From contig NZ_BIME01000020.1 of assembly GCF_004000925.1 (NCBI RefSeq), positions 1 through 52,304 of the forward strand: a DNA stretch of 52,304 nucleotides, in the 5' to 3' direction. The position numbers were made by a program, and so were the translations under genes. Below are positions 8,172 through 17,095 of the stretch, piece after piece (the stretch's first letter is position 1; each line of letters opens with the position of its first letter). This DNA is from Paenibacillus illinoisensis NBRC 15959 (GTDB taxonomy: Bacteria > Bacillota > Bacilli > Paenibacillales > Paenibacillaceae). Under the pieces are notes generated by a model. The model was not told the origin of the DNA, ran no database searches, and was given only the letters and a program-made list of their open reading frames with translations.

Positions 8172-10511
8172 ATGGGACCGAGCAAAGCGAAAGGTCGTCG
8201 TTTTCCTTTACTGCCTTTAAGAGGACTTCTCGTCTACCCGAGTATGGTACTGCATCTCGATGTGGGCCGGGAGAAATCGGTCAAGGCTTTAGAAAAAGCG
8301 ATGGTAGAAGAACATTTGATTCTCCTATGTTCCCAAGCCGAGGTAAACATTGAAGAACCAACACAAGAAGATATTTTCAGAATCGGAACCGTAGCCAAGG
8401 TAAGACAAATGCTGAAGCTTCCAAACGGAACGATTCGTGTTCTGGTGGAGGGCTTGGAACGGGCTGAAATCATTGAATATACGGACAACGAGGAATATTA
8501 CGAAGTGCTGGCACAGGAACTGCCTGAAGAAGAGAACAGCCATCCAGAGACGGATGCCCTGATGCGTACGGTTCTGAACCAGTTCGAAAATTATATTAAT
8601 CTGTCCAAAAAGGTAACACCCGAGACACTTGCTGCTGTGTCCGATATTGAAGAACCGGGCCGACTGGCTGATGTGATCACGAGTCACCTCTCCCTGAAAA
8701 TCAAGGATAAACAGGAGATTCTGGAGACCATTGATGTTCGCGAACGTCTGGAGAAGCTTCTCGACATTCTCAATAATGAGCGGGAAGTGCTGGAGCTTGA
8801 ACGCAAAATCAGCCAGCGCGTGAAGAAGCAGATGGAGAAAACCCAGAAGGAATATTATTTGCGCGAGCAAATGAAGGCGATTCAAAAAGAACTGGGTGAA
8901 AAAGAAGGCCGTGCGGGTGAGGTTGAGGAACTCCGTAACCAGATGGAGACGCTGGGCCTGCCGGACAATGTCAAGGAGAAGGTCGAGAAAGAGATTGACC
9001 GACTGGAGAAAATGCCTGCCAGCTCCGCTGAGGGCGGGGTCATTCGCAACTATGTGGATTGGCTGCTGGCTCTACCTTGGAGCGAGATGACAGAGGATGA
9101 TCTGGATATTCAAAAAGCTGAAGATGTGCTGAATGCCGATCATTACGGTCTGGAAAAACCAAAAGAGCGTGTGCTTGAATATTTGGCAGTTCAAAAGCTT
9201 GTCAAAAAGCTTAAAGGGCCAATTCTCTGTCTGGTTGGTCCGCCAGGGGTAGGGAAAACGTCACTTGCCCGTTCAATCGCAAGATCGCTGGGCCGGGAGT
9301 TTGTAAGAATCTCCCTCGGTGGCGTGCGGGATGAAGCGGAGATTCGTGGACACCGTCGTACGTATGTAGGTGCCATGCCTGGGCGTATCATTCAGGGAAT
9401 GAAAACAGCAGGCTCACTTAATCCCGTTTTCCTGCTGGACGAGATCGACAAAATGGCATCAGACTTCCGCGGGGATCCATCTGCAGCGCTGCTTGAGGTA
9501 CTTGATCCTGAACAGAATAGTACGTTTAGCGATCACTTTGTGGAACTGCCTTTTGACTTATCCAACGTCATGTTCGTTACGACCGCCAATACGGTGCACA
9601 ACATTCCACGTCCGCTGCTTGATCGGATGGAGATGCTCAATATTCCTGGGTATACGGAGATCGAGAAACTGCAGATTGCCAAAAACTATCTGCTGCCGAA
9701 GCAGAAGCGTGATCATGGTCTGGAAGAGGAACAGCTGGAGATTGGCGATGACAGCCTGCTCCGTGTCATTCGTGAATATACCCGCGAGTCTGGCGTACGG
9801 AATCTGGAACAGCAGATGGCTTCACTATGCCGGAAAGCGGCTAAAAATATCGTATCTGGTGCGGAAGGTCAGATCAATATCACACCGGATGAAATCAAGG
9901 ACTATCTTGGACCTGGCAAGTTCCGTTACGGCATGGCCGAACTGGAAGACCAGATTGGTACCGTAACCGGGCTTGCATGGACCGAAGTAGGTGGAGATAC
10001 GCTTGTTATTGAAGTCACGGTTGTGCCTGGAACAGGAAAACTGACATTGACTGGTAAACTGGGTGATGTCATGAAGGAATCTGCTCAGGCAGCATTCAGT
10101 TATACCCGGTCCAAAGCGGCCCAGTTAGGCATTCCGGCTGACTTCCATGAGAAGAATGATATCCACATCCATGTACCTGAGGGAGCCATTCCTAAGGATG
10201 GACCTTCTGCAGGAATTACGATGGCTACAGCTTTGATTTCTGCATTGACGAACAAACATGTGTCGAAAGACATTGCGATGACGGGTGAGATTACGCTGCG
10301 TGGTCGCGTGCTGCCTATCGGCGGTTTGAAGGAAAAATCACTGGCAGCACATCGCGCCGGTTACAAAAAAATATTATTGCCCAAGGATAACGAACGGGAC
10401 CTGCGAGACATTCCGGACAGCATCAAGGAAGATGTGGAATTTGTCCCAGTAGCCCATATGGATCAGGTGCTGCAGCATGCACTCGTGGAGCAGACAGGAA
10501 TTCACCTGTAG
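8172..10511 (+). CDS. lon: ATP-dependent protease Lon
   Basis: Cytosolic AAA+ serine protease that removes misfolded and regulatory proteins. The chosen start at 8172 has the SD TTGGAGGTG and gives 779 aa; an in-frame ATG at 8130 lacks an SD. The N-terminal substrate-binding domain begins with FPLLPLRG. A coiled coil follows around 190-260 and the AAA+ module has Walker A GPPGVGKTS and Walker B VFLLDEIDK. The protease domain has Ser679 in DGPSAG and Lys722 in LKEKSLA. It follows lonB but has its own promoter and a strong terminator behind it. Confidence 0.97.
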   Translation: MGPSKAKGRRFPLLPLRGLLVYPSMVLHLDVGREKSVKALEKAMVEEHLILLCSQAEVNIEEPTQEDIFRIGTVAKVRQMLKLPNGTIRVLVEGLERAEIIEYTDNEEYYEVLAQELPEEENSHPETDALMRTVLNQFENYINLSKKVTPETLAAVSDIEEPGRLADVITSHLSLKIKDKQEILETIDVRERLEKLLDILNNEREVLELERKISQRVKKQMEKTQKEYYLREQMKAIQKELGEKEGRAGEVEELRNQMETLGLPDNVKEKVEKEIDRLEKMPASSAEGGVIRNYVDWLLALPWSEMTEDDLDIQKAEDVLNADHYGLEKPKERVLEYLAVQKLVKKLKGPILCLVGPPGVGKTSLARSIARSLGREFVRISLGGVRDEAEIRGHRRTYVGAMPGRIIQGMKTAGSLNPVFLLDEIDKMASDFRGDPSAALLEVLDPEQNSTFSDHFVELPFDLSNVMFVTTANTVHNIPRPLLDRMEMLNIPGYTEIEKLQIAKNYLLPKQKRDHGLEEEQLEIGDDSLLRVIREYTRESGVRNLEQQMASLCRKAAKNIVSGAEGQINITPDEIKDYLGPGKFRYGMAELEDQIGTVTGLAWTEVGGDTLVIEVTVVPGTGKLTLTGKLGDVMKESAQAAFSYTRSKAAQLGIPADFHEKNDIHIHVPEGAIPKDGPSAGITMATALISALTNKHVSKDIAMTGEITLRGRVLPIGGLKEKSLAAHRAGYKKILLPKDNERDLRDIPDSIKEDVEFVPVAHMDQVLQHALVEQTGIHL

Positions 10512-10543
10512 ATCCGGTTAACCAAGGGAGCGTATGAAGAATG

Positions 10544-10587
10544 AACCGTTCTGCGGAAGCTTCGGCGTCCGCTGGAACGGTTTTTTT
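10544..10587 (+). terminator. Rho-independent terminator after lon
   Basis: AACCGTT and a GCGGA block pair with TCCGC and AACGGTT (10544-10550 with 10576-10582), giving a long stem followed by seven T residues. Confidence 0.88.
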
Positions 10588-10669
10588 GGTATGATAGAAC
10601 AATGATCCAAGGCATAATACGTTTATTAGCTTCTAATGCAAGAACAAGAGATCCAGAGAGGACAGATAT

Positions 10670-11332
10670 ATGATGAAAGTAAACCAATCCGAATTTATTA
10701 TCAGTGCCGTTAGGCCTGAACAATATCCCGATGATGGCCTGCCGGAGATTGCTTTGGCGGGACGTTCAAACGTGGGCAAATCATCTCTGATTAATCGTTT
10801 GATTAACCGCAAAAATTTGGCACGAACAAGTTCGACACCGGGTAAAACGCAGCAGCTGAACTATTATAAAATTAACCAGGATCTATACTTTGTCGATTTT
10901 CCGGGTTATGGTTACGCCAAAGTTTCCAAGGAGCAGCGCTTTGCCTGGGGTAAAATGATGGAGAAGTACCTGCTCGGTCGCAAGGAATTGAAGCTTGTCA
11001 TGCAAATGGTGGACATGAGACATGAACCGTCCAAGGATGACAAGATGATGAATGAATGGCTTCGCCATCACGGATTGCCATTGGTAGTCGTAGCAACCAA
11101 AATGGACAAGATTCCAAAGACACGCAGAGCCAAACATATTAAAGTCATCAAGCAAGCGCTCGATCTACGTCCAGGAGACTTGTTTGTACCGTTTTCGTCA
11201 GAAGAAGGATTGGGTAAAGAAGAGTTGTGGGACATCATCACCCGCCATGCCCGCATAGATAAATATGCACCAGAAGTAATGGATGCAGAAGGTAATCCAG
11301 AAGAGGAAGAAAACACCGAAATTAACGGATGA
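10670..11332 (+). CDS. engB: Ribosome biogenesis GTP-binding protein EngB/YsxC
   Basis: Essential small GTPase that acts in late 50S subunit assembly. The 220-aa length is slightly longer than B. subtilis YsxC because of an acidic tail. G1 is AGRSNVGKSSL, G3 is DFPGYG, G4 is ATKMDK, and G5 is FSSEEG. Two adjacent ATGs (10670 and 10673) follow GAGAGG; the first is kept. As in B. subtilis, it lies just after lon, but a terminator separates the two, so it probably has its own promoter. No tail partner gene follows closely. Confidence 0.96.
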   Translation: MMKVNQSEFIISAVRPEQYPDDGLPEIALAGRSNVGKSSLINRLINRKNLARTSSTPGKTQQLNYYKINQDLYFVDFPGYGYAKVSKEQRFAWGKMMEKYLLGRKELKLVMQMVDMRHEPSKDDKMMNEWLRHHGLPLVVVATKMDKIPKTRRAKHIKVIKQALDLRPGDLFVPFSSEEGLGKEELWDIITRHARIDKYAPEVMDAEGNPEEEENTEING

Positions 11333-11472
11333 TATAGAGATTGTGCCATGTTAATGCGGAAAAGTGAGTAAGCTGGCTGAATAAAGAAGAATGATCGATT
11401 ATATCCATATTTTCATGGGATTTTATGAGAATTCACTGTTTTGTTCTGGAGCATATCGGTTTGGCGGTGGTG

Positions 11473-11478
11473 TATAAT
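11473..11478 (+). promoter_or_regulatory. Perfect -10 hexamer upstream of the 195-aa gene
   Basis: TATAAT at 11473-11478 lies 121 nt before the start of the next gene. No good -35 lies 16-18 bp upstream, so this is a partial promoter match only. A short hairpin CCGGC-TTT-GCCGG follows near 11516-11528. Confidence 0.3.
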
Positions 11479-11599
11479 GAATGTAGGTGCGTTCATGCCA
11501 CAGGAACAAAAATACCGGCTTTGCCGGCCTGAAGAATTTTGAGATGACTGCCCATAAGCAGGAAGGCAAAACAATCGGGGAAGAATTGAGGAGATTTGT

Positions 11600-12187
11600 A
11601 TGGCTCAGCGGTTAGCCACAGAGTATGTTAATGCCACTTTTAAATTGTCAGAACCCCAGATGCATCAGTTTTTGCGCATATCGGACGATGGCCGGATTCA
11701 TCACCGGGTTAAGGTGCTTGATAATGGTTGTCAGGAAATTGTGCTTGCAGATGTCAGTGGAGAGGAAGTTCATTTTCCTTTTGACCGTCAGAAAGGGTTT
11801 TACATCTGTGAGTTGTCTTGCCGTCTGGTAAACCATCATCTGACCAACGTTGTCCGAAAACTCTTTATGACCTTCAAGGGTGACGGCGTTGTTCATCGGA
11901 TTTATGAAGAATTCACCATGACGTATGTTTATGCTCAAGGCTCTGTTCGTAAAATTGTAGAACAAAATGGGGAAAATACCCGACTGATTTATGAATACAA
12001 AAACACATTGCTTGAATTACAGCGTCAGTTCCAGGCTCGGGATGTTGAGCGTGAAATTAACCGATTATATGCAGAGGTGGACACACTTCTGGATACTAGG
12101 ATTCATACATCCGTTCCTGAAGAACTTCATCAGATTGATGCGAGACTTGCTCGACACCAAAAACGGCTCTTTGAACTTGAGGCTTAA
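11600..12187 (+). CDS. Conserved-looking protein of unknown function, 195 aa
   Basis: I do not recognise this family. The SD TTGAGGAGAT before ATG and coding character support it as real. The N-terminal 110 residues look like a mixed alpha/beta fold with several basic and hydrophobic strands (RIHHRVKVL, EVHFPFDRQKGFYICEL). The C-terminal third (about 125-195) is charged and helical with heptad-like Leu spacing, consistent with a coiled coil. There is no signal peptide or membrane segment. It stands alone between engB and a terminator, upstream of speD. The function cannot be deduced from context. Confidence 0.8.
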   Translation: MAQRLATEYVNATFKLSEPQMHQFLRISDDGRIHHRVKVLDNGCQEIVLADVSGEEVHFPFDRQKGFYICELSCRLVNHHLTNVVRKLFMTFKGDGVVHRIYEEFTMTYVYAQGSVRKIVEQNGENTRLIYEYKNTLLELQRQFQARDVEREINRLYAEVDTLLDTRIHTSVPEELHQIDARLARHQKRLFELEA

Positions 12188-12230
12188 CGAACCTTAAGAC
12201 GCCCGTTATACGACTTTAAATGCTTGATCC

Positions 12231-12290
12231 ATCCCCTTATTGATTCTGATCACAGGCACTTGCCGGTTCAGGTTCCGAAGGGGATTTTTT
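12231..12290 (+). terminator. Terminator-like structure after the 195-aa gene
   Basis: ATCCCCTT (12231-12238) pairs with AAGGGGAT (12278-12285), followed by six T residues. The 39-nt loop contains a minor 5-bp hairpin (ACTTG/CAGGT). Confidence 0.65.
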
Positions 12291-12523
12291 GTGAAGGATG
12301 CGTTCATTTAGGCTGGCAATAATTTATTTGTTTAACTGTAAAAAAAGGGTTGCATTCCTTTAAAATAGATGTTATTTTTATTCTCGTTGAAAAGAATATA
12401 GGAACCAGGATTCACTCAGGACATTATATGTTGCGAGAGGTTTTTCCCTCGGGAAGTGAATGACGTAGGTCCTAGCGGATGAAATTTTCAAACATTTTAT
12501 TCCTAGGAAGGGGGAACCGAAGG
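12291..12523. other. Leader region of speD, no gene
   Basis: The region is AT-rich, without a convincing full SigA promoter. A small hairpin near 12433-12451 (CGAGAGG with CCCTCG) would lie in the speD 5' UTR. No ORF with an SD is present apart from an in-frame ATG at 12479 with no ribosome site. Confidence 0.45.
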
Positions 12524-12922
12524 ATGGAATATTCAACTTTCGGAAGACACGTTGCTGTTGATGTTTGGGGTGTCGACTTTGATCTACTGAACAGTGCAGA
12601 GTATCTGCAAGCCCAACTGGTTGAAGCTGCAGAGGCATGTGGTGCGACAGTAATGTCCGTGCAATCCAAGCAGTTTGAGCCACAAGGAGCGACAGTACTT
12701 GTGCTATTGTCAGAGAGCCATCTCTCCATTCATACGTATCCTGAGAGAGGGTTTGCGGCGATTGACTGCTACACTTGTGGTGAAACGGTAGACCCACAGC
12801 TGGCCATTGACTACCTGGTATCCGTTTTGAAACCGGAGAAAACGTACGCTAAGAAATTGGTGCGTGGATTGGGTGAACTGCAGGTCGTAACACCGACAAT
12901 GCAACCCATCGAACTGGTCTAA
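12524..12922 (+). CDS. speD: S-adenosylmethionine decarboxylase proenzyme
   Basis: Pyruvoyl-dependent enzyme that makes decarboxylated SAM, the aminopropyl donor for spermidine. The 132-aa length fits the class 1B bacterial form. The self-cleavage site is Glu64-Ser65 in LSESHLSIHTYPE; Ser65 becomes the pyruvoyl group. His70 and Cys85 (DCYTCGE) correspond to the processing and proton-donor residues. At the place of the usual processing Ser (Ser55 in the T. maritima and B. subtilis numbering) this protein has Thr57. The start at 12524 has GGAAGGGGG upstream; ATG 12479 lacks an SD. No spermidine synthase gene is nearby. Confidence 0.93.
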   Translation: MEYSTFGRHVAVDVWGVDFDLLNSAEYLQAQLVEAAEACGATVMSVQSKQFEPQGATVLVLLSESHLSIHTYPERGFAAIDCYTCGETVDPQLAIDYLVSVLKPEKTYAKKLVRGLGELQVVTPTMQPIELV

Positions 12923-12986
12923 TTGATGTAGATAAACATGAGTAATGTTCACATATTGGGAAGGAAGCAATGATCCCGAATTATAG

Positions 12987-13020
12987 ATAGTCATGGAATT
13001 ATTCCATGACTATTTGTTTT
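12987..13020 (+). terminator. Rho-independent terminator after speD
   Basis: ATAGTCATGGAA (12987-12998) pairs with TTCCATGACTAT (13002-13013), a 12-bp stem, followed by TTGTTTT. Confidence 0.85.
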
Positions 13021-13157
13021 AATATTCGAAGAAATGGATTTAAACGAATAACGGAGAAGATTGGTGAGACACTACAATAAATGACAATGCATAGGATAAT
13101 CTACATGGGGATTTCATAAACATTTCATAAAAATGGCCCGGTCGCGGTCATGATGTG

Positions 13158-13166
13158 TGATATAAT
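13158..13166 (+). promoter_or_regulatory. Extended -10 promoter of the hem cluster
   Basis: TGA-TATAAT at 13158-13166 is a perfect extended -10. No -35 is seen at 17 bp, which is usual for extended -10 promoters. It would drive hemA and probably the downstream tetrapyrrole genes. The rest of 13021-13244 shows only a tandem TTTCATAAA-like repeat (near 13112-13130) and no gene. Confidence 0.6.
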
Positions 13167-13244
13167 TAACCATGTCAAGCATAAATGGATGGAGATATGT
13201 AGAAAACACTTTGATTGGAAATTTATTAGGCAGGTGAACTTGCA

Positions 13245-14633
13245 ATGCACATCGTTGTAGTTGGTTTGAATTATCGCACGGCGCCTGTAGAGGTTAGGGA
13301 ACGATTCACATTTGCAGAAAAAGACTTGTCTGAAGCGCTGCAGCAGCTCAAGCTGACCAAGAGTGTATTGGAAGGTGTAATCGTAGCCACATGTAACCGT
13401 ACCGAGTTGTATGTTGTGGTAGACCGTCTTCACATGTGTGGTTATTTTATTCGTACGTTTATGGAACAGTGGTTTAATGTTCCGCGGGAAGAATTTACGC
13501 AACACTTATATATATATGAAGATGATCAAGCCATTCGCCATTTGTTCCGTGTCATTTGCGGGCTGGATTCCATGGTGATTGGTGAAACACAGATTCTTGG
13601 ACAGGTGAAGCAGGCCTTTTTCACTGCCCAGGAAGAGAAATCGACAGGCACCTGGTTTAACATGTTGTTCAAACAGGCGGTAACTCTGGGCAAGAGAGCA
13701 CATTCGGAGACTTCCATTGGAGAAAGTGCAGTCTCGGTCAGTTACGCAGCTGTTGAACTGGGGAAACGTATTTTTGGCATGTTTACGGACAAGAAGGTAC
13801 TTATTCTTGGAGCAGGCAAAATGAGTGAGTTGACAGTCAAGCATCTGTACGCCAATGGAGCCTCAGAGGTCATTGTAGCGAACAGAACTCTTGCAAGGGC
13901 TCAGGAGCTGGCTGCCAAGTTCAGGGGAACCCCTTGTACGATGGAGCACGCTTTGGAGAGACTGAATGAGGTTGATATTGTCATCAGTTCGACAGGTGCA
14001 GAGCGATATGTTCTGGATGCTTCCGTTGTTCGTGAGAGCATGAAGCGCCGTCAATCACGTCCATTATTCCTGATCGATATTGCGGTTCCTCGGGATATTG
14101 ATCCGGCCATCGGAGAGTTATCCAACGTATTCCTTTATGATATTGATGATCTGGAAGGGATCGTGGAGAGCAATCTGGAGATGCGCAAGGTGGAAGCGGC
14201 CAAAATCGAAAAAATGATTGAACTGGAGATGGAAGACTACTATCACTGGCTCAAAACATTAGGCGTTCGCCCGGTGATTCGGGCATTGCAGGAGAAAGGA
14301 GCTTCCATTCATGAAGATACGATGGAGAGTCTCTTTAATAAACTGCCTGAGCTGGACGAACATCAGCGTAAGGTGATCCGTCGTTTAACCAAAAGCATCG
14401 TGAATCAAATGACGACAGATCCAATCAACCGGATTAAGGAAATGGCTGGCGGCAAGCATGGAGATGAAGCACTACGCATGTTCACCCAAATTTTTGCCTT
14501 GGAGGATGCAGTGGAGACGGCCGCAGAAAAAGTAAACCAAAGCGATGCCTCGGCCTTGGGTAAACCGGCCGCCGTTCATCTTAAAGACAACCGGCAAGAC
14601 GCAATGCCGGCTTATGCTCCGGCAAGTGTATAA
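13245..14633 (+). CDS. hemA: Glutamyl-tRNA reductase
   Basis: NADPH-dependent first committed enzyme of C5-pathway tetrapyrrole synthesis; it reduces glutamyl-tRNA to glutamate-1-semialdehyde. The 462-aa length fits. The catalytic nucleophile is Cys50 in VATCNRTELY. The NADPH-binding Rossmann motif is GAGKMSE at about 189-195. A C-terminal dimerisation helix region follows. SD AGGTGA precedes ATG. It opens a run of seven closely spaced genes for heme and siroheme. The partner aminomutase HemL is at the end of the same cluster. Confidence 0.98.
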   Translation: MHIVVVGLNYRTAPVEVRERFTFAEKDLSEALQQLKLTKSVLEGVIVATCNRTELYVVVDRLHMCGYFIRTFMEQWFNVPREEFTQHLYIYEDDQAIRHLFRVICGLDSMVIGETQILGQVKQAFFTAQEEKSTGTWFNMLFKQAVTLGKRAHSETSIGESAVSVSYAAVELGKRIFGMFTDKKVLILGAGKMSELTVKHLYANGASEVIVANRTLARAQELAAKFRGTPCTMEHALERLNEVDIVISSTGAERYVLDASVVRESMKRRQSRPLFLIDIAVPRDIDPAIGELSNVFLYDIDDLEGIVESNLEMRKVEAAKIEKMIELEMEDYYHWLKTLGVRPVIRALQEKGASIHEDTMESLFNKLPELDEHQRKVIRRLTKSIVNQMTTDPINRIKEMAGGKHGDEALRMFTQIFALEDAVETAAEKVNQSDASALGKPAAVHLKDNRQDAMPAYAPASV

Positions 14634-14639
14634 GGGCGG

Positions 14640-15476
14640 GTGAACAGCTTGACCCTTTCTGAACAAATCTATGAAGCTCTGATCTATATGTATGCCCTGA
14701 GCCTTCTGTTCTATTTCTCGGACTGCATTCGACGGAATGCGGGGGCGAAGCGAACGGGCACAGGGTTTCTTGTTGTTGTCTGGCTGCTTCAGGTCGTTCA
14801 TGTGATTTTGCGAATGTGGACCGAGGGCCATTTTCCGATCTATACAACGTTCGATTTTCTGTTTATCTTTTCGTTTAGTATCGTATTGATGTCCCTGGGG
14901 ATGATACGTGTCCAGCGTTCGGAATTTGTCATCCTCCTATTGAATATCGTGGGCTTCTCAGTTACCGTACTGAATCGATTGTGGTTTACAGCTGGGGAGA
15001 TCTCGCTGCATAACTGGCAGACCGTTCACGGGCTGCTGATCATGCACATTACGCTGGCAAATCTGGGCTTTGCAGCCCTCACGGTAGCTGCGGTCTTCGC
15101 CATGTTGTATCTGTTCCTGCACCGTAAATTGAAAAACAAAAAATGGAATGATACGATGCGGCGGATGCCGAGTCTTGAAGTCATTGGCAAATACATGGAT
15201 GGCGCAACATTGATCGGAACACCGTTACTTGGCGTCTCCGTGGTGCTGGCCGTATTATCCATTGTCGCTGAGACCAGGTGGTATCTGCTTTTGGATCTGA
15301 AAGTCATTGCAACAGGTCTCGCTATCGCGATCTATATCGGTTATTTTGTTTCTAAGCAGAGAAAGCAGTTTTCCAACATCATCATGGCAAGATGGACATT
15401 GATTGGATATGGTTTTGTCATTATGAGCTTTTTATCCAATGCGTATTCAGCGTTTCATCGTTGGACAGGAGAGTGA
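14640..15476 (+). CDS. hemX: HemX-like membrane protein (CcsA/HemX family)
   Basis: The 278-aa polytopic membrane protein has about eight hydrophobic segments and the cytochrome c assembly family look (LLIMHITLANLGFAALTVAA, conserved His residues). In B. subtilis HemX lowers the cellular level of HemA and lies right after it, as here. The GTG start follows the hemA stop by six bases with a weak GGGCGG ribosome site, suggesting coupling. A heme-handling role like that of CcsA is possible. Assignment rests on synteny and topology. Confidence 0.88.
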   Translation: MNSLTLSEQIYEALIYMYALSLLFYFSDCIRRNAGAKRTGTGFLVVVWLLQVVHVILRMWTEGHFPIYTTFDFLFIFSFSIVLMSLGMIRVQRSEFVILLLNIVGFSVTVLNRLWFTAGEISLHNWQTVHGLLIMHITLANLGFAALTVAAVFAMLYLFLHRKLKNKKWNDTMRRMPSLEVIGKYMDGATLIGTPLLGVSVVLAVLSIVAETRWYLLLDLKVIATGLAIAIYIGYFVSKQRKQFSNIIMARWTLIGYGFVIMSFLSNAYSAFHRWTGE

Positions 15477-15481
15477 GGACT

Positions 15482-16132
15482 ATGGATCGCTATACGCCGT
15501 TATATGTAAATACTTCAGGCAAAACCTGCTGCGTTATTGGGGGCGGACGTGTTGCCGAACGTAAGATCAAAGGTTTGCTTCACGCCGAAGCGCATATTAA
15601 GGTGTTTAGTCCGGAAATCACATCGGAGCTGAAACAACTGCATCAGGATTCCCGAATTGAGTGGATAGCCCGGTCCTACCGCAAAGGTGATTTGCGGGGG
15701 GCCTTTCTCGTATATGCAGCAACGGATCACGTTGAAGTCAACGCACAGGTAGTACAGGAAGCTAACGATGCGGGCATACTGGTGAATGATGCGATGTCTT
15801 CCGAGAACAGTGCGTTCATCACCCCCAGTGTGGTCAGGCGTGGAAGATTGAGCATTGCCATCTCAACGGCTGGAGCAGGACCGGCAGCTGCTGCAGAGAT
15901 TCGGTCTACACTGGAGCAGCAATTTGGAGAAGAATACGAGACGTATATTGAATTTCTGCATCAGATGAGGATTCAAGTGAAGTCACGTGTGTCGTCTCCG
16001 CGTGTGCGAAGCGTTTTACTGCGGCGATTGACTGAAATGAATGTGCTGGAGGATATCCGTGCAGGGCAATTTCGGTGGTGGACAGAAGAAGAAATCGGGA
16101 ACTGGATATCCCGTAATCAGGAGGAGCTGTAG
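15482..16132 (+). CDS. Precorrin-2 dehydrogenase / sirohydrochlorin ferrochelatase (Met8/SirC type)
   Basis: NAD-dependent enzyme of the siroheme branch that oxidises precorrin-2 to sirohydrochlorin; some members also insert iron. The 216-aa protein has an N-terminal Rossmann fold with CCVIGGGRVAERK (about residues 16-28). The middle has the family motif AATDHVEVNAQV and the STAGAGPA loop. ATG 15482 has SD AGGAGAGTGAGG; an upstream in-frame ATG at 15392 would lie inside hemX. It is tightly packed between hemX and hemC (2-nt gap to hemC), so siroheme production is tied to the heme genes. Confidence 0.92.
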   Translation: MDRYTPLYVNTSGKTCCVIGGGRVAERKIKGLLHAEAHIKVFSPEITSELKQLHQDSRIEWIARSYRKGDLRGAFLVYAATDHVEVNAQVVQEANDAGILVNDAMSSENSAFITPSVVRRGRLSIAISTAGAGPAAAAEIRSTLEQQFGEEYETYIEFLHQMRIQVKSRVSSPRVRSVLLRRLTEMNVLEDIRAGQFRWWTEEEIGNWISRNQEEL

Positions 16133-16134
16133 AC

Positions 16135-17091
16135 ATGCGTACAATTAAAGTGGGAAGCAGACAAAGCGCACTGGCTTTGACACAGACAGGCCATGTAATT
16201 CAGGATTTACGCAGCATTTGTGAGCGGGAAGGTTTAGCATTTGACTTTGAAGTACATAAGATCGTTACGAAGGGAGACTTGATTCTCGATGTAACGCTGT
16301 CCAAAGTCGGTGGCAAAGGGCTGTTTGTCAAAGAGATCGAACAGGCCATGTTGGATCGAACCATTGATATGGCTGTGCACAGCATGAAGGATATGCCGTC
16401 CGAACTGCCGGAAGGATTAATCAACGGCGCTGTTCCGCGCCGTGCTGACCCGCGTGATGCATTGATTTCCAATGGGGGGTTATCTCTGGATCAATTGCCG
16501 GAAGGGGCGAGAGTGGGGACAAGCAGTCTCCGTCGTTCCAGTCAGTTAAAGGCATACCGCCCGGATCTGCAGCTCGAATCCCTGCGTGGTAACATTGACT
16601 CACGTCTTCGCAAGCTGGAGACGGAGGGTCTCGATGCTATTATTTTAGCTGCTGCAGGATTGTATCGAATGGGCTGGCAGGATCGGATTACCGAGTATCT
16701 GTCCGAAGAGGCTTGCCTTCCTGCCGTTGGCCAGGGTGCACTGGGAATTGAATGCCGTGAGGATGACGCGGAGCTGCTTCATCTGTTGAAGCTGTATAAC
16801 GATCCGGAGACCGCTTCTCCTGTTATGGCAGAACGTAAATTCCTCAGTGTATTGAATGGGGGATGTCAGGTGCCTATCGGTGCTCATGCCGTCTGGAATC
16901 GTCAGCAAGATACAGATTCCCCGAATGGGCAAAACACGTTACAATTAACGGGTATGGTTGGTACGCCGGATGGCGGACTGATTCTTAAAGAAGCTCTGAC
17001 CGGAACAGATCCGGTACGTCTTGGAGAAGAAGTAGCGTGGAGATTGATTGAACGGGGAGCAGAGCAGATACTGGCAGAAGTTAGGGGATGA
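16135..17091 (+). CDS. hemC: Porphobilinogen deaminase (hydroxymethylbilane synthase)
   Basis: Condenses four porphobilinogen units into hydroxymethylbilane using a dipyrromethane cofactor. The 318-aa length is normal. Key features are the N-terminal VGSRQSALALTQT, DMAVHSMKD, the GTSSLRR arginines, and the cofactor-binding Cys244 in NGGCQVPIGAHA. The SD AGGAGG overlaps the end of the upstream gene. The next gene starts 4 nt after its stop. Confidence 0.98.
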   Translation: MRTIKVGSRQSALALTQTGHVIQDLRSICEREGLAFDFEVHKIVTKGDLILDVTLSKVGGKGLFVKEIEQAMLDRTIDMAVHSMKDMPSELPEGLINGAVPRRADPRDALISNGGLSLDQLPEGARVGTSSLRRSSQLKAYRPDLQLESLRGNIDSRLRKLETEGLDAIILAAAGLYRMGWQDRITEYLSEEACLPAVGQGALGIECREDDAELLHLLKLYNDPETASPVMAERKFLSVLNGGCQVPIGAHAVWNRQQDTDSPNGQNTLQLTGMVGTPDGGLILKEALTGTDPVRLGEEVAWRLIERGAEQILAEVRG

Positions 17092-17095
17092 GGAC

